DNA of 64,000 bases from Meloidogyne chitwoodi. Taxonomy: Eukaryota; Nematoda; Chromadorea; Rhabditida; Meloidogynidae. Each line of letters begins with the position of its first letter. Positions within the stretch are counted from its first letter, which is position 1. The notes beneath the pieces were generated by a model, which was given only the letters and a program-made list of their open reading frames with translations, did no database searches and was not told the DNA's origin. The position numbers and the translations under genes are program-made. The stretch spans positions 992,001 through 1,056,000 of the forward strand of contig JACZZP010000015.1 of the NCBI GenBank assembly GCA_015183035.1. The letters run 5' to 3'. Positions 1 to 13,127 of the stretch are shown here, in pieces.

Positions 1-9
1 TTTTAGAAA

Positions 10-2958
10 ATGGGAAAAAAATCAAAAGTTGGAAAACAACGTAAAGATAAATTTTATTTTTTGGCTAAAGAGGCTGGCTTTAGATCACGTGCTGCCTTCA
101 AATTGCTTCAACTTAATAAACGTTTTGAATTCCTACAAAAATCAAGAGCTTTGGTTGATTTATGTGCAGCACCAGGAGGATGGCTACAAGTAGCTGAACA
201 AAATATGCCTGTTTCTTCTTTGCGTATTGGTATATTTTATTTTAAGAATTAATTAATTTTTTTAAACAATAAAAAAATAGTCGGATTTTTATATCTATTA
301 TTTAAATTTAGGTGTTGATTTAGTGCCTATAAAATCAGTTAAAAACTGTATTACACTTCAAGGAGATATCACTGAAGAAAAGGTTTTTTTCGTACTTTTA
401 TTGTTAATAAACTTTAAATATAAAATTATCACAAAATTTCTACAATTTATAAACATGAAATATAAAGACTCGTCATGCCGTTCGTAAAGAACTTAACAAT
501 TGGGAAGCAGATTGTGTTTTGCACGATGGAGCTCCAAATGTTGGAACAAATTGGGCACATGATGCTTTTCAGCAAAATTGTCTTGTTCTTTCTGCACTAC
601 GATTAGCTACACAAGTTTTACGTCGTGGCGGTTATTTCATTACAAAAATATTTCGATCTGCTGACTCCCAACTACTAATTTCTGTTTTTGAAAAACTCTT
701 CAAAAAAGTAAATTTCAATCTATCCTTCTAAATCAAAATATTATTTAGATCCATCATTGGAAGCCTGCTGCTTCTCGTTTAGAATCAGCAGAAAGTTTTG
801 TTGTGTGTGAAAAATATTTAAAGCCCGATAAAGTTGACTCAGAACTTCTTGATGCTAAAAAGGTTTTTTCTTCACCAATTGATGAACAGACAGAAAATGT
901 TAATTTGTAAGTTTTATTTTTTGATTCACTTGGTACTCAATTTTTTGTTTCACCGTAATTTTAAAACAATAATTCCGCATATACGGATTTCTTTCAAAAT
1001 ATTTTTGCTTCTAAGCCACTTATTTGATTTTACTTTTTAAATTATAACACAATATTTTAGACAACGTTTACTTTTGCATCCACGCCGAAAAGATAAAAAA
1101 CCTAAAGCTCTTGGTTATGAAGACAATTCAGAAATTAGTCAACACAAAGAATTGCCTGTCAGTGAATTTCTCTCCTCCAAAAACTCATTGCAAATTTTGG
1201 CTAAAGCATCAGCACTTGTTTTAGACTCTGAAAAGGATGCTAATAGCAAATATACAACCGAGGAAATACGTGAATGTTTATCAGATATAAAGGTTAATTT
1301 TTGTATAATTTTTAATTTAAAGAAGTTTTTTTTTTGGGTTTGTGGACCTGCTGAAATTAAAAGAATATTGATATGGCGGAAGAAATTATTGGAAGAACAA
1401 AAATTGGCAAAGAAAAAACAGGAAAATGATAAAGAAATGGTTGAGAAGTAAGTTATTTATATTAAATTTTCGTAGTTGTGGTCCTGCCAATAAAAATTAA
1501 TACAAATTTTTTAATTTATTATCTATAAACAATTTCTTCTATTTTAATAAAATAATCTAATTTTAAGGGACCCACTTATAAATGAAATTGAGGAGATTGA
1601 GGAAGAACAAAGTCAGGAAATGAAAGAATTAGAAGAAATTGACGAACTCATCAGAAATGCTCAAGCGGATGAGAAATCACAACTAAAAAAGTTTATTAAT
1701 TTAAAATAAAAATAATTTTTTAAATAGGAGAAAGAAGAAACTATTAAAAGATAAACAAAAATTAAATGAACGCAGAAAACTTAATATGGTTCATGATGGA
1801 GATGAGCCAACAATTGGAGAAGATTTTGAAATTTTTTCACTTAAAACTATTCAAAAAGCTGTGCTTAAAGCAAAAGCTAGAGCATTAGCAGCTGCTGAAG
1901 AAGTTAGTGGTGGTGGCAAAAAAATATTAAATTCTGAAACCGATAGTGATTTTGATGAAGATGAAGGAGATAAAGGAAATATCTCAACAAGAGATGATGA
2001 AAAGTAAGTTTTTTTTATAACCTGAAAATAAAATTTTATTAAAAAAACAGAAATGATGATGAACAAAAAGTTAAAAAACCAAAGGTTAATCTAGAAGATA
2101 AACAAATGAATGATGAAGATTTAATATCAGAAAATGAATGGGATAATGATGAAAAAGGTTTTTATTATTTTATTTTTTTTAATTTTAAATATTTCAGAAA
2201 ATAGTGAAGATGGTGAGAAATCAATACAAAAGTGTAAACTTACACCTTTACAACTTGCAATTGGCGAACAAATGATTTATTCAAAAAAGCGTTCTCGTGA
2301 TATTGAAGATTGGGCTTGGAATCGGTTTGATTTTTTTATTTTTAAATAATTTTTATTTTTAGCCATACAAATAATGATGAAAGATTACCTGAATGGTTTT
2401 TAGCAGATGAAAAGCGTCATAATCGTCCAACAGAATTGCCTCCTTGTGTTGACTTTTCACGAGTACAATTTTATTCACAACGAGATCCAGCTTTGAATAC
2501 TCGTTCTGTAAAGAAAGTAGCGGAAGCAAAAATGCGCAAAAAGAAACGACAGCTTAGACGATTAGAAAAAGCCAAAAAGAAAGCGGAGGGGGTTCTTGAA
2601 AATGAACAAATGGAACATGTAGAGAAAGTTCGAGAATTGAGGAAGTGAGTGAAGAGAAACATTTTTGGAAAAATATTTTATTATTTTTAGACTTTATAAG
2701 AAGGCAGCTAGACCAGAAAAGAAAGAAGTTAAATATCAGGTTGTTACAAAAGGAAAACGTGGAAAAATGACAAGACCAAAAGGACCTTTTAAACTTGTTG
2801 ATAGAAGACTTAAAAAGGATAATCGACCATTAAAAAATCAGAAAACAAAGAAAAAAGTTAGAGAAAGGAAGGCTGGATCAAAAAGTTCTGGAAGAGGAGA
2901 GAAAAGGTCGAAAATGAGAAATGGAGGTGGTCCAAATAAAAAAAAGAGAAGAAATTAA
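10..2958 (+). CDS. FTSJ3: pre-rRNA 2'-O-ribose methyltransferase FTSJ3/Spb1
   Basis: Nucleolar S-adenosylmethionine-dependent methyltransferase of 60S ribosome biogenesis. The protein starts [20 protein letters not shown] and is split by many short introns. The FtsJ domain spans about the first 210 residues. It shows the SAM loop DLCAAPGGW and candidates for the K-D-K-E catalytic tetrad: K in [10 protein letters not shown] in [10 protein letters not shown] in GGYFITKIF and E in [11 protein letters not shown]. Acidic and Lys-rich coiled-coil segments follow, then the Spb1 C-terminal domain ([19 protein letters not shown], then [19 protein letters not shown]). The tail is very basic and ends [11 protein letters not shown], typical of nucleolar Spb1 proteins. 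The ATG at 10 is chosen because it gives the conserved family start. The gene looks complete and intact. Family assignment is firm; exon edges in the acidic middle part are approximate. Confidence 0.93.
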
Positions 2959-3269
2959 ATTATTTTATATTTTTTTTTGTTAATTTAGTTAAATATAAAA
3001 TTATTTTTTTTTTATTTTTAAATTATTTTAGATTAGTATATATATTCTTTATTAAATAACTTTTTTTAATTTTTCTCTAAAAAATAATTCTAAAATGAAG
3101 AGAAAATTAATGACGTGTAAAGTTAAATGTTGGCTTTATCCATTTCACAATTTTTAAATTTCCCTCACTTTCATTAATAGAAGAGAAAAAGAATTTTTCT
3201 AAATTATTCTCTATTACCTATTTATAAATTTATTAATCCCTTGTAAAATTAATTTAAAAATAATTAAAA

Positions 3270-3455
3270 ATGTTTTTTATTCGTTTTTATTTATTTTTGA
3301 TATTTTTATTATTTATTTTTTATAAAAATATAATTTGTTGTATATATCCAAGAAATAGAAATAATAAGTAAGTTTAATATAAAAGATAATTATAATAATT
3401 GAGAAAATTTAATTTTAGTGAACCTGTTTTAAGCTTAGGGCCAGGAAGAGGTTAA
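3270..3455 (+). CDS. Candidate tiny secreted peptide gene, two exons
   Basis: Exon 1 (3270-3367) encodes a strongly hydrophobic start (MFFIRFYLFLIFLLFIFYKN) that looks like a signal sequence, followed by IICCIYPRNRNNN. A consensus donor (GTAAGT at 3368) and an acceptor ending TTTTAG (3418) join it in phase to exon 2 (3419-3455), which adds EPVLSLGPGRG and a stop. The product is 43 residues with a predicted mature part of about 20. Without splicing, the frame stops within two codons. The closing GPGRG could be a C-terminal amidation signal. No family is recognised; a neuropeptide-like or effector-like peptide is only a guess. The alternative is chance open frame in AT-rich DNA, but the good splice signals and the unusually GC-rich second exon argue against that. 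Confidence 0.42.
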
Positions 3456-3784
3456 AATATTATTTATTTGGTTAGTTTTTATTTAATTAAATTTATTTAT
3501 TTTTTATTTAATTTTTGAGATTTGTTAAATAATTTGAGAAGAATATTTAAAAAAACAATTTTATTTATAAATTTATTTTAAATTTTAATTGTATTTTTTA
3601 ACAATTTTTAATAAATAAATTTAAAAAATTAATTTTTTTTATTTTTTGTTTTTCTAAATTAAATTATTTTAAACTTTTTTTTTAATTTTAAATTAAAACC
3701 TTTAAAAAATTAAATTTCTTTATTAAAATATATTTACAAAATAAAGAAATAATAATTAAATTAAAATATAATTTTATTAAATAT
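3456..3784. other. Intergenic, no feature seen
   Basis: AT-rich low-complexity sequence with T and A runs between the peptide candidate and the 3' end of the cysteine-rich gene. No coding or structural signal was seen. Confidence 0.6.
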
Positions 3785-5965
3785 TTATTTTCCTTCATTA
3801 TTTCCTACAAATCCTCTTTGACGATTTTGAAATATTTGTTCAACTCTTGTAAGAATATTTCCAAAACCTAAAGGATCATCAGGATTTGAACATCTTTGTT
3901 CTCCAAGAATATTAGCAGCTTTAAAAGAGCAAAGACATTGACAAATACCAAAACGACATTCTGCCGCTGGATCTCCACATTGTTTATTACTAATACAACG
4001 TTCATTTAATGATGAATGTTTTAAACAACGGTCAATTGTAGAAACCTTTTTTTTTAGAAAAGAAAACAAAAATTAATTTATTAATTTTTAAAAGTTGTGT
4101 AATATTTATTATTAGATATTTTTTCTTATTTTAATTATTTACCTCATTTAATTCACAGCGTTTCTCACAACCTGGAAAACGATGATCATTATTCTATAAA
4201 TAAAAAGAATATATTTATATAATTTTAAAATAATAATTTACCGGTTGAAAATTAATTTTACATTCACATTGACCATTAATACAAGCCATAGTAACCCCTC
4301 CTTCACACTAAATAAATTTTTAAAAAATATTTAATTTAATTAAAACTTGTAAATCATTTTGACAAGGATCATCTCTATGTGCAATACTTAAACATTGTCC
4401 ATTATGATATACAGGTGTTGGATCTCTACAAGGTTTTGGACAACAAATTGATGTCTTCCAACCTGGCTCACTTAATGTCATGCAAAAATGTGTGAGTGAA
4501 CGACACTAAATAAATAAATATTTATTTATTTAAATAAAGAAAAGAAATAGTTAAGCTGAAAAATGAAAAAATAATTTTTCAATAATTTACTTTTTGTTCT
4601 TCAGATGTTCCAATATCACAAGATTGATTTAAATCAGGTTCTCCATAAGGACAATAAATTTTACAACAATGCCCAATATATGGACTTCCATAAATAACAC
4701 AACGATAACCAATAGGACAACTATCTGTTGTTGCTGCATTATCTAACATATCAACATCATTTATAAATAAACGTCTACATGTTTGTATTGGGGAATTACC
4801 ATCAGGACAAACTTAAATAAAAGATAAAATATTTAAATTAATTAAAAATACCAGCAAAACATCTTCCTTTACTATAATCTCTGTGTGTACCAGGGGAACA
4901 TTGGCATTGTCCATTAATACAAGAATTAAATGAATCTACACAATGAATATCCTAAAAAATAAATAATTTTAAATTAAAACAATCTTCTTCTTCTTTTTTA
5001 CTTTTTCACATTGTTGTCCCCAATTAGCAACTCTGGTACATTCTACACCATAAAGTTGTTGGCCAGAAGGGCATGCTATAATTTAATTTAATTATTTTTT
5101 AACAAATTTATAATTATTATTTATTTTTTTCAAATCACTTAGAAATAAAGAATCTTTCCAAGAGAAATTGAAAGAATTCCTCCTTTCGTTCTACTTAATT
5201 TTAAAAATAAAATTTAATAAAAAAGTACTGACGGACTGTGCAAACACCATTCACTATACTTCCACCCCAACATTCACATTTTCCATCTCGACAAAGCAAA
5301 GGTGGTTTACAATCTCTTTGGCAAGTATCACCAATTTTACTAGGTGCTTAATAAATAAATAAATAAATTTATTTATTTATTTTTAAATATTTTACCAAGT
5401 CTACAAACTGTTTTTGTATCATCTAAATCAAATTCTTCAAAATTAGTTGGACAAGTACAACGTCCATCTCGACAGACTGTATTTGTTCCATAACATTCTT
5501 CATCAAATAAACATTTGTTTTCAATCAATTTTTCTGTTAAAAACAATAATTTATTTTTTATATTTAATATATTCTCTTATAATAAATAAAAGTTGGGGAG
5601 AAATTTAAAATTATTTAAAACTTTTATTAAATTAAAAAAAGAAATTAATTATTAATAAACAAAAATAATTATATAAAAATATAAATATTTCTTTTTTAAA
5701 AATAAATTAAAAAATACTTACGAGTGCAGGGAACATCAAAAATTGAATTATTAGATTTATATGGTAATGTCAATAAAATAATAATAATAAATATAAATTG
5801 AAAATAAAATAAATAATAATAAAATAAATATTTTTGTTTAATTAAATTTTTAAATTTTTTAAAATAAAAAATTGAAAAAAAAATAAAAATATGTTTAAAT
5901 TGAGCAAAAATATTTAGTAGAATTATATGGCAATAATTAAAATTTTTAATAAATGTTTTAGACAT
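3785..5965 (-). CDS. EB-module cysteine-rich secreted or membrane-anchored protein
   Basis: A multi-exon minus-strand gene. The first exon encodes a basic N-terminus and a long hydrophobic stretch (about residues 45-68, YLFYYYLFYFQFIFIIIILL) that should act as a signal anchor. The rest is repeated cysteine modules, one or two per exon: CLFDEECYGTNTVCRDGRC, then DTCQRDCKPPLLCRDGKCEC, then DSFNSCINGQCQCSPGT, then MACINGQCKCNFQPNN and finally ERCISNKQCGDPAAECRFG. The C-x-C endings and spacing fit nematode EB modules; two exons with more cysteines (ICCPKPCRDPTPVYHNGQC) resemble lustrin-like Cys-rich units. These domains are extracellular and of unknown ligand. Eight or more exons are separated by introns of 40-80 bp. 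The first exon start is the only in-frame ATG and is the least certain part. Confidence 0.72.
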
Positions 5966-6995
5966 TTTTTTAAATATTTTAATAATCTAAAGTTACATAA
6001 CAACAACTAATTTATTTATTAATTATTTAATGTTTTATTGTAGTTAATTAATATTAAAAAATAATTATTTATTTATTTATAACTATAAAATTAAATAAAA
6101 TTAATTAAATATTTAAAGAATCTATAATTTTCACAATTATATTTCAATAAAGAAATTTTGACGGAAATTCTAAGGAAAATAAAAAAAATATATTTTAATT
6201 AAAAATAACTAAATAAAAATTAAATATTTATTTATTTATTGTGTAATAATAATCTCTTTTATTCTGTTCAAAGCTATTTTGATTTTTCTTTTATTTTTAC
6301 TGGTCAAAGTATCTATTTTATTTAGCGATATATTTATTATTATATAGGTAAAAATAAATATATTTATTTATTTGCGTGAATAAACACAATTTTGTTGTTC
6401 TGCTGACAAAAATAACAAAAGAAAAATACATGGCGCGCATCCGCCAAATTTTTTTTTCGTGACGGGTTTTTAAGCTAATCAATAAAATCTGCAATAAACG
6501 AATTGATATTTTAGAGAAAAGTTTAACGGCAAATTTAAAATATAAAAAAATTAAGTTTTTTCAACAACTTTTCTATAAAATATTCTATAATTTCTCTTAT
6601 TTTTTTATTAAACTTTTACTAATTTTTTTCTTTATTTTTTTTTAATATTTTTAAAAAAATATATAGTACTTATAAATAAATAAAAAGTTAATTTTGATTT
6701 TATTAATAAAAATTTATTTTTTTTAAAATTAAATTAATGATTATTTTTGAAAAAATAAAATGATATTTGTGAAATATAAAAATGAGATTAATTTAATGAT
6801 AATTGTATAATAAATAAATATAAAAAATTTTAAAAGTTAGGATTTTAAAAATTAAAAATAATTAACAAATTTTGAATATTTAAAATAAATCCTAACTTTT
6901 TTTAATAAAATTACAAGCAGAATAGAAATTTATAAAATAAATTTTACGAAAAATGTTAAATACTTGAGAATATGTAGAAAATAAATATATTTTTT
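5966..6995. other. Intergenic, AT-rich
   Basis: Upstream of the EB-module gene and downstream of the CCCH gene. Contains repeated TTTA/TAAA tracts; a slightly GC-richer patch (CATGGCGCGCATCCGCC near 6430) could lie in a promoter. No coding feature was seen. Confidence 0.6.
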
Positions 6996-8113
6996 TTATT
7001 TAAAATTTCCAAGCATTGATGAATAGCAAGACTAGAAAAAAAAGTTTTTTTTTAAATATTTAAAAATAATTATATTTTTTAATAAAAAAAATAATTTTAC
7101 TTTTGTAAGACGGTACTTGTTTTCTTCAGAAATATTATCCATAAAAGGATTCCTTTAAAAATAAATTAATTTAATTTGAATAAAAATATTACCAGTGTGA
7201 AAATTTCTTAAAAACATAAGGTGAAGAGCTTTGTTCATTACTAGTACTTGTTGTGTTTGTATTACTGTAATAATCAGTTTGTGGAAGAACTTCTTCCAAA
7301 TTTATTTTATTACTTAAGAGAAAATAAAAGTTTTTTAATTTTATATAAAAATTACTTTAAATGATTATTTGCTTGAATACCAGAAACAAAAGAATTATTA
7401 TTATTAGTATTTACATCAAAAAGTGATGGAAGATGATTTCTTTTATTTGGAATATCAGCATGAATAAACTTAAAATTAAATTATATATTAAATATAAATA
7501 TACCTGACAACGAGGACCATAAATGCAAATACCTGTTGTGCTAAAGTTTTTACAAAGTTGGGTTTTGTATTTTGGATGAAGCTTAAAAAAGTAAAAATAA
7601 AATTGGGTAAAGTTTTATTGTTTCAAAAAGATATTTGTCGAACAAAAGAATTCGTTAAATCGAAGAATATTAAAATTTAGAGGACATATTTTTCATAAAT
7701 TATAGGAGGTATGGAGAGGAAAAAGTAAAGAAAAAAAATTATAATCTGTTAGAATGGTCTTATACTAATATTTAAAATTGAATAAAAAAACTTACAGGTC
7801 GAATACGTAATTCTGACACATCATGAGCAAATCGACAAACATCTCCATATGCACAACTACCCAATTGGCGGAATGCCCGGCAAATTTCAGTTCTGTAAGC
7901 AGTAGCCCGTCGAATTGCTCGACCTTGCAATGATCGTTGAAAATCAGAAAGGCTTTGATTGAAATTTATATTATTCTAAAATATTTATTATTATTTTGTA
8001 AATAATTATTTTAAATTTAAATTAAAAAATAAACAAACCAAAGGTTGTTTGTTTCCATTATTATAATATTTGTTAATATTTTCAGTATCAGAAAATAAAT
8101 TGTAATGAGACAT
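6996..8113 (-). CDS. Tandem CCCH zinc-finger protein (TIS11/TTP type)
   Basis: Predicted RNA-binding regulator of mRNA stability or translation. Reading the minus strand from ATG at 8113 ([20 protein letters not shown]), an exon encodes finger 1, [20 protein letters not shown] followed by CRFAH, which is C-x8-C-x5-C-x3-H. The next exon encodes finger 2, [20 protein letters not shown] followed by CQFIH, with the same spacing. The linker [19 protein letters not shown] matches tandem TTP-type fingers. The rest is Asn/Ser-rich and low in complexity, ending SSMLGNFK. In nematodes this finger pair is typical of germline and early-embryo regulators such as OMA, POS and MEX proteins, but orthology cannot be settled here. 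It is transcribed divergently from the CPEB gene, with about 0.8 kb between the two starts. Confidence 0.87.
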
Positions 8114-8930
8114 TAATAAACATATATTTACAAAAAAGGAACAAAACAACTATAAAAATTATTTATTTATTTAATATATTAATAAATATATTTATTATTT
8201 ATTTAAAAACAAACTATGTAGAGGGAAAAATTTTTAAAAAATTAGTTAATAATTTTAAAAAATAATAGACAAAATTTTTAAGGCTATTTATTTAATTTTA
8301 CAAATAATAAGGTTAAATAAATATATTTTAGAAAATAAAACTGTTAACTAAAAAGGACGCCAAAATTAAAAAAATAATGTTTTAATAAACTAATCAAATA
8401 TTATAAAAATTGACCTCTCTTTAAATTTACTAGCCCCTTCCCTTTTTATAAAAAAGTTGATTATTTTTAATTTTTTTACACTCTTTCAATTTTCTTTATG
8501 TCCATGAATGACTGTATGGATTGGGATAATTTTTTTGGGCAAATTAAGGAAATAAATAAAAATATTAATATCAAAAATAATAAAATTCTCTCTTTAAAAT
8601 CAAAAATCTCTTTTTTAACAAGCATAAGTTCTAATTATTAATTAGTTAATATCTTTTAATTAGAACTCATAAACTTACAAATTTAATTTATGAATAAAAA
8701 AATTTTTTAAATCTTCTCGGAGAGGAATTTTCCGACAAAAAAAGAATTTAAAGTTAAAAATTTTCGCATATTGTCATAATGTCATTTTCCTAATGTCATA
8801 ATATTTATAGCACACATTTAAAACTTTCCTAACCTTGTAATATTTAATATTTATTCATTTTCCTTTTAAATTTTATTTTTATTTATTTAGATTTACACAT
8901 ATTCCAATTCATATAAAACTATACCATCAA
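8114..8930. other. Shared upstream region of the CCCH and CPEB genes
   Basis: About 0.8 kb between two divergent ATGs. Mostly AT-rich. An acceptor-like TTTATTTAG at 8882-8890 lies 40 bp before the CPEB start and could be a trans-splice site. No N-terminal CPEB exon is recognisable. Confidence 0.5.
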
Positions 8931-10049
8931 ATGTTTTACAAAGAAATATACTCAAGAAAGGTTTTTATTGGTGGTCTTCCTTTTGATATAAACGAAGATG
9001 ATCTTCTAAATATGTTCAATCGGTTTTTATAACTTTATTTTTATTTATTTATTTAGTTATGGAAAATTTTCTATTGAATGGGATTCACGTTCTTCCGACA
9101 GAAAATATCGTAAGTTTTTTGATGACTTCATAAATTTTTAAAACAGTTGGGGGCAACCAATTTATCAGAAAAGGCTATGCTTTTCTTATATTTGAAGAGG
9201 AGTTTTCTGTACAACGTTTAATGAATGAAGAAGCTTTTCTTGACAGGAATCAGTATTATTTGAACATCTCTACAGCAGGATCACATAAGAAAGTGCAAAT
9301 TCGTCCCTGGCGACTTAGTGATTGTTATTACATTGAACATCCAAAAGTGCTTTTGAATCCGCGATACACAGTAATATCAAATTTTTAAATTTATGTTTCA
9401 AATTTTTTACAATTTATTTATACTTCAAGATATTTCTTGGTGCCCTTCCCAGACACATAAGAGTTGAGATGCTTGTAACGATTATTCAAGACCGTTTCGG
9501 TGCTGTCTGTTTCGCTGATATAGACATCGACCCAATACTCCATTATCCTCAAGGCGCTGCTCGCATAACTTTTCGTATGTTTAATTCGTATATGAATGCA
9601 ATTGCCAATCGCTACATCACAATTCCTAATGATAGTTGCACGAAATGCGTATGGTTTCACTTAAATAATTTCAATACTTATTTTAGACTTGTAAAGAACA
9701 ACGGGCCCCTTTTGCACTTTTTTTGCGGACATACTCCTTTTATTGCCTTAAGGCAAAAATCAAATAATATTTACTAACAAGATATATAATATATGTCCGC
9801 AAAAAAAGTCCGAGAAAGGGGCCCGTTGTTCTTCATAAGTGCCCTTATTTTTTGCAGTTGGAAATTAAACCATATATTTTGGATGATCAGCAATGTGATA
9901 ATTGTCATGGGAAGTTTTGTGGAAAAATTCCGGCGCCTATTTTCTGCTCTAATATTCATTGTCTTCAATATTACTGTGAGGTTTGTTGGACCGTAATGCA
10001 TCGAAGCACTAATGAGAATCCTGTTCTACGCTTTTCACAAGCCTTTTGA
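8931..10049 (+). CDS. CPEB-family RNA-binding protein, short form
   Basis: Predicted regulator of poly(A) length and translation of CPE-containing mRNAs. The first RRM starts at residue 10 (SRKVFIGGLPFDINEDDLLN), with the family hallmark VQIRPWRLSDC after it. The second RRM has FLGALPRHIRVEMLVTIIQD and the CPEB-typical GAVCFADIDIDPILHYPQGA. The C-terminal zinc-binding ZZ region reads PYILDDQQCDNCHGKFCGK, then FCSNIHCLQYYCEVCW. Five exons encode roughly 275 residues. Two things are odd: no N-terminal regulatory region precedes the RRMs, and the last His of the ZZ region is absent (the tail reads MHRSTNENPVLRFSQAF and stops). The fourth intron (9649-9857) holds an inverted-repeat insertion. This may be a reduced germline paralogue like those of nematodes (CPB/FOG-1 group) or a gene whose 5' exons were missed. 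Confidence 0.87.
9695..9834. repeat. Short inverted-repeat (MITE-like) insertion in CPEB intron
   Basis: The left arm, GAACAACGGGCCCCTTTTGC and on to GCGGACATA (about 9695-9733), is mirrored by TATGTCCGC on to GGGGCCCGTTGTTCTTC (about 9792-9834). The arms are about 40 bp with a loop of about 60 bp. The element lies wholly inside an intron and has no coding capacity. Confidence 0.75.
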
Positions 10050-10875
10050 TAAGAGATTGAACTTTTAATGAATTATCATATGAAACAAAATATTCCTCAT
10101 TAATTTAAATTTTACTACATATTTCAATTTTATTCTTTTAGAACGGATTTGAATTGATTAAGATTTTGGTCCAAATCCGTTTACTCAACTTCACTTGCTC
10201 TATATTAACCGTTATTTTTACATTTTGAATACACTTTATTTGTCCAATAACTTTAAAATAAAAAAAATATTTACTCAAAATAATAGAATTAAAAATGGAG
10301 TTGACTTTTTTTATCGATGGAAGGTATTTTTGAATTTAAATTTTAGAATGGAGAATAATCTTTGGTAATTGTACTTCAAAATTTGTCAATTTAATAAAAC
10401 CAATAATCAGTCTTTTAAACAGAATATTTTATCCATTATTATTCAAACCAGCCAAATATTAAATTAATAAGTCAAGGACTTAAATAATGGAATTTAAGAA
10501 ACATGCAGAAAATAAAGTTTAATTACATTTCCTTAGAGAGGGGAAGGGCTAGGAATAGTACCGTTTATGTCCAATTTGCTTACAATTCTGTCCGCTTTTT
10601 GGTTTAGAGAATTCTTTGTCCAGGATACCCAGCATCACTTCTAAAAAATAAATACTCAAAATATCATAAAAGCTAATTTTTTCAATTATTAGCGTGCACT
10701 ATTATACAAAAAGCGTCCGATAAAAAATTACTTAAATATTCAAATGAACGTTTAATATATTCCAAAGGATGGTCACAGCAGAAAAATACAAAATTATAGT
10801 CACATATTTACTTAAAAATTCTTTAGTAAAATTGTTCCCTTCACCTTCCCATCACCAAAAACATCTCTTTACCCC
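10050..10875. other. Intergenic between convergent CPEB and Rab11
   Basis: Holds the 3' ends of two convergent genes. No further open frame or RNA gene was recognised; a mixed-composition patch around 10540-10640 has no assignable meaning. Confidence 0.5.
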
Positions 10876-11979
<1,104 letters not shown>

Positions 11980-13127
11980 CTTAAACAAATTATATTCGTA
12001 ATATAAACTATAATTAAAAGTTCTTTAAAATATGTTCAGTATATTTATTCTACAAGTTTTATGTACATATAAAAAATATTTTAAAAGGGTTAAACATGTT
12101 AAACATAGACCTACTAGTACGTTATAAAAAAGACAATGAATAAAAACGCGATTCGTGGAGGTTGGAAAAAATATATAATTGTTGTATTTGATGATGACTA
12201 GTTAATAGCGGAATGAAATCGAATCGAAAATCGGTTTAAGGCAGTGGTTGGAGAATCCTCACTAAAGGCGAGAGCGAATTATATTAACGTGGTTGTACGA
12301 TTGTTTAGATGAATGTGTTGGAGATATATGGGAAATGAAATAGAGAAGCAAAAAAATAAAGAGAAAAGTTAGGTGAAAAAGAAAACGAAAATTTGGTGGC
12401 CGAACCTTTAGTCAATGAACCTTTCGTCAAAACTTTTCGTGCCTAGCTCAGACCTGGATAATATTTATGTCATTCGAATGAGCTCGTCGAGCTGAGTCGA
12501 ATGAGACTATTAGCCTGCAGTCACAATTTAGGCCACGATACAAGCTCCTGAATATTGAAAAACCATAGGAAGTATGGGATTGTTTGGGGCCCGTATCTTG
12601 GCCCGAAATTGTGACTGCAGGCTAATTTTAGTCTCATTCGACTCAGCTCGACGAGCTCTAACGAATGACATGTTATCCAGGTTCCATGACGAAAGGTTAG
12701 GAACCGAACATTTTTCACATTTAACATAATTTAAAAATATATAGAAAGTCCTGACAATTAATTAAAAAAAGGTCACTTTGAAGCATAGAATATTAAATTG
12801 AAACTTTCTTGGATTTTTTAGTAAAAATTTGGCTAAAATTAGAACGCGCCATTTTAACAAAAAAATATTTCAAAATATTGAATAGACATAAAAAATTAAT
12901 CAAACAATGAATCAGCTTTTTGTAAATCACATTTATGCTCATCTATTTAAAAATAATTCAAAGCTTCACAACAATTAAAATTACAAGTGTTTTGTAAAGA
13001 ATTTATGTATAATAAAATTTTTTATAAATAAAATTTAAGAAAGTCTTAATGTTAAAATACAAAGGAAAACTTATTTTAATAGATTGGACAGTAAAATTAA
13101 CAGATAAAAATTGAAAATAAAAAAACG
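11980..13127. other. Intergenic region upstream of Rab11
   Basis: Contains the foldback element at 12410-12725. The flanks (11980-12409 and 12726-13127) are AT-rich, with no coding frame that could be supported. Confidence 0.5.
12410..12725. mobile_element. Foldback element with GAGCTCGTCGAGCTGAGTCG core, copy 1
   Basis: Two arms of about 100 bp are mirror images. The left runs from CTTTCGTCAAAAC through GAGCTCGTCGAGCTGAGTCG to GCCTGCAGTCACAATTT (12425-12530). The right runs from AAATTGTGACTGCAGGC through CGACTCAGCTCGACGAGCTC to ATGACGAAAGGTT (about 12605-12700). A loop of about 75 bp contains GAAAAACCATAGG, a sequence also seen in the copy at 21.9-22.6 kb. It has no protein-coding capacity, so it would depend on another element for movement. 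Confidence 0.75.
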
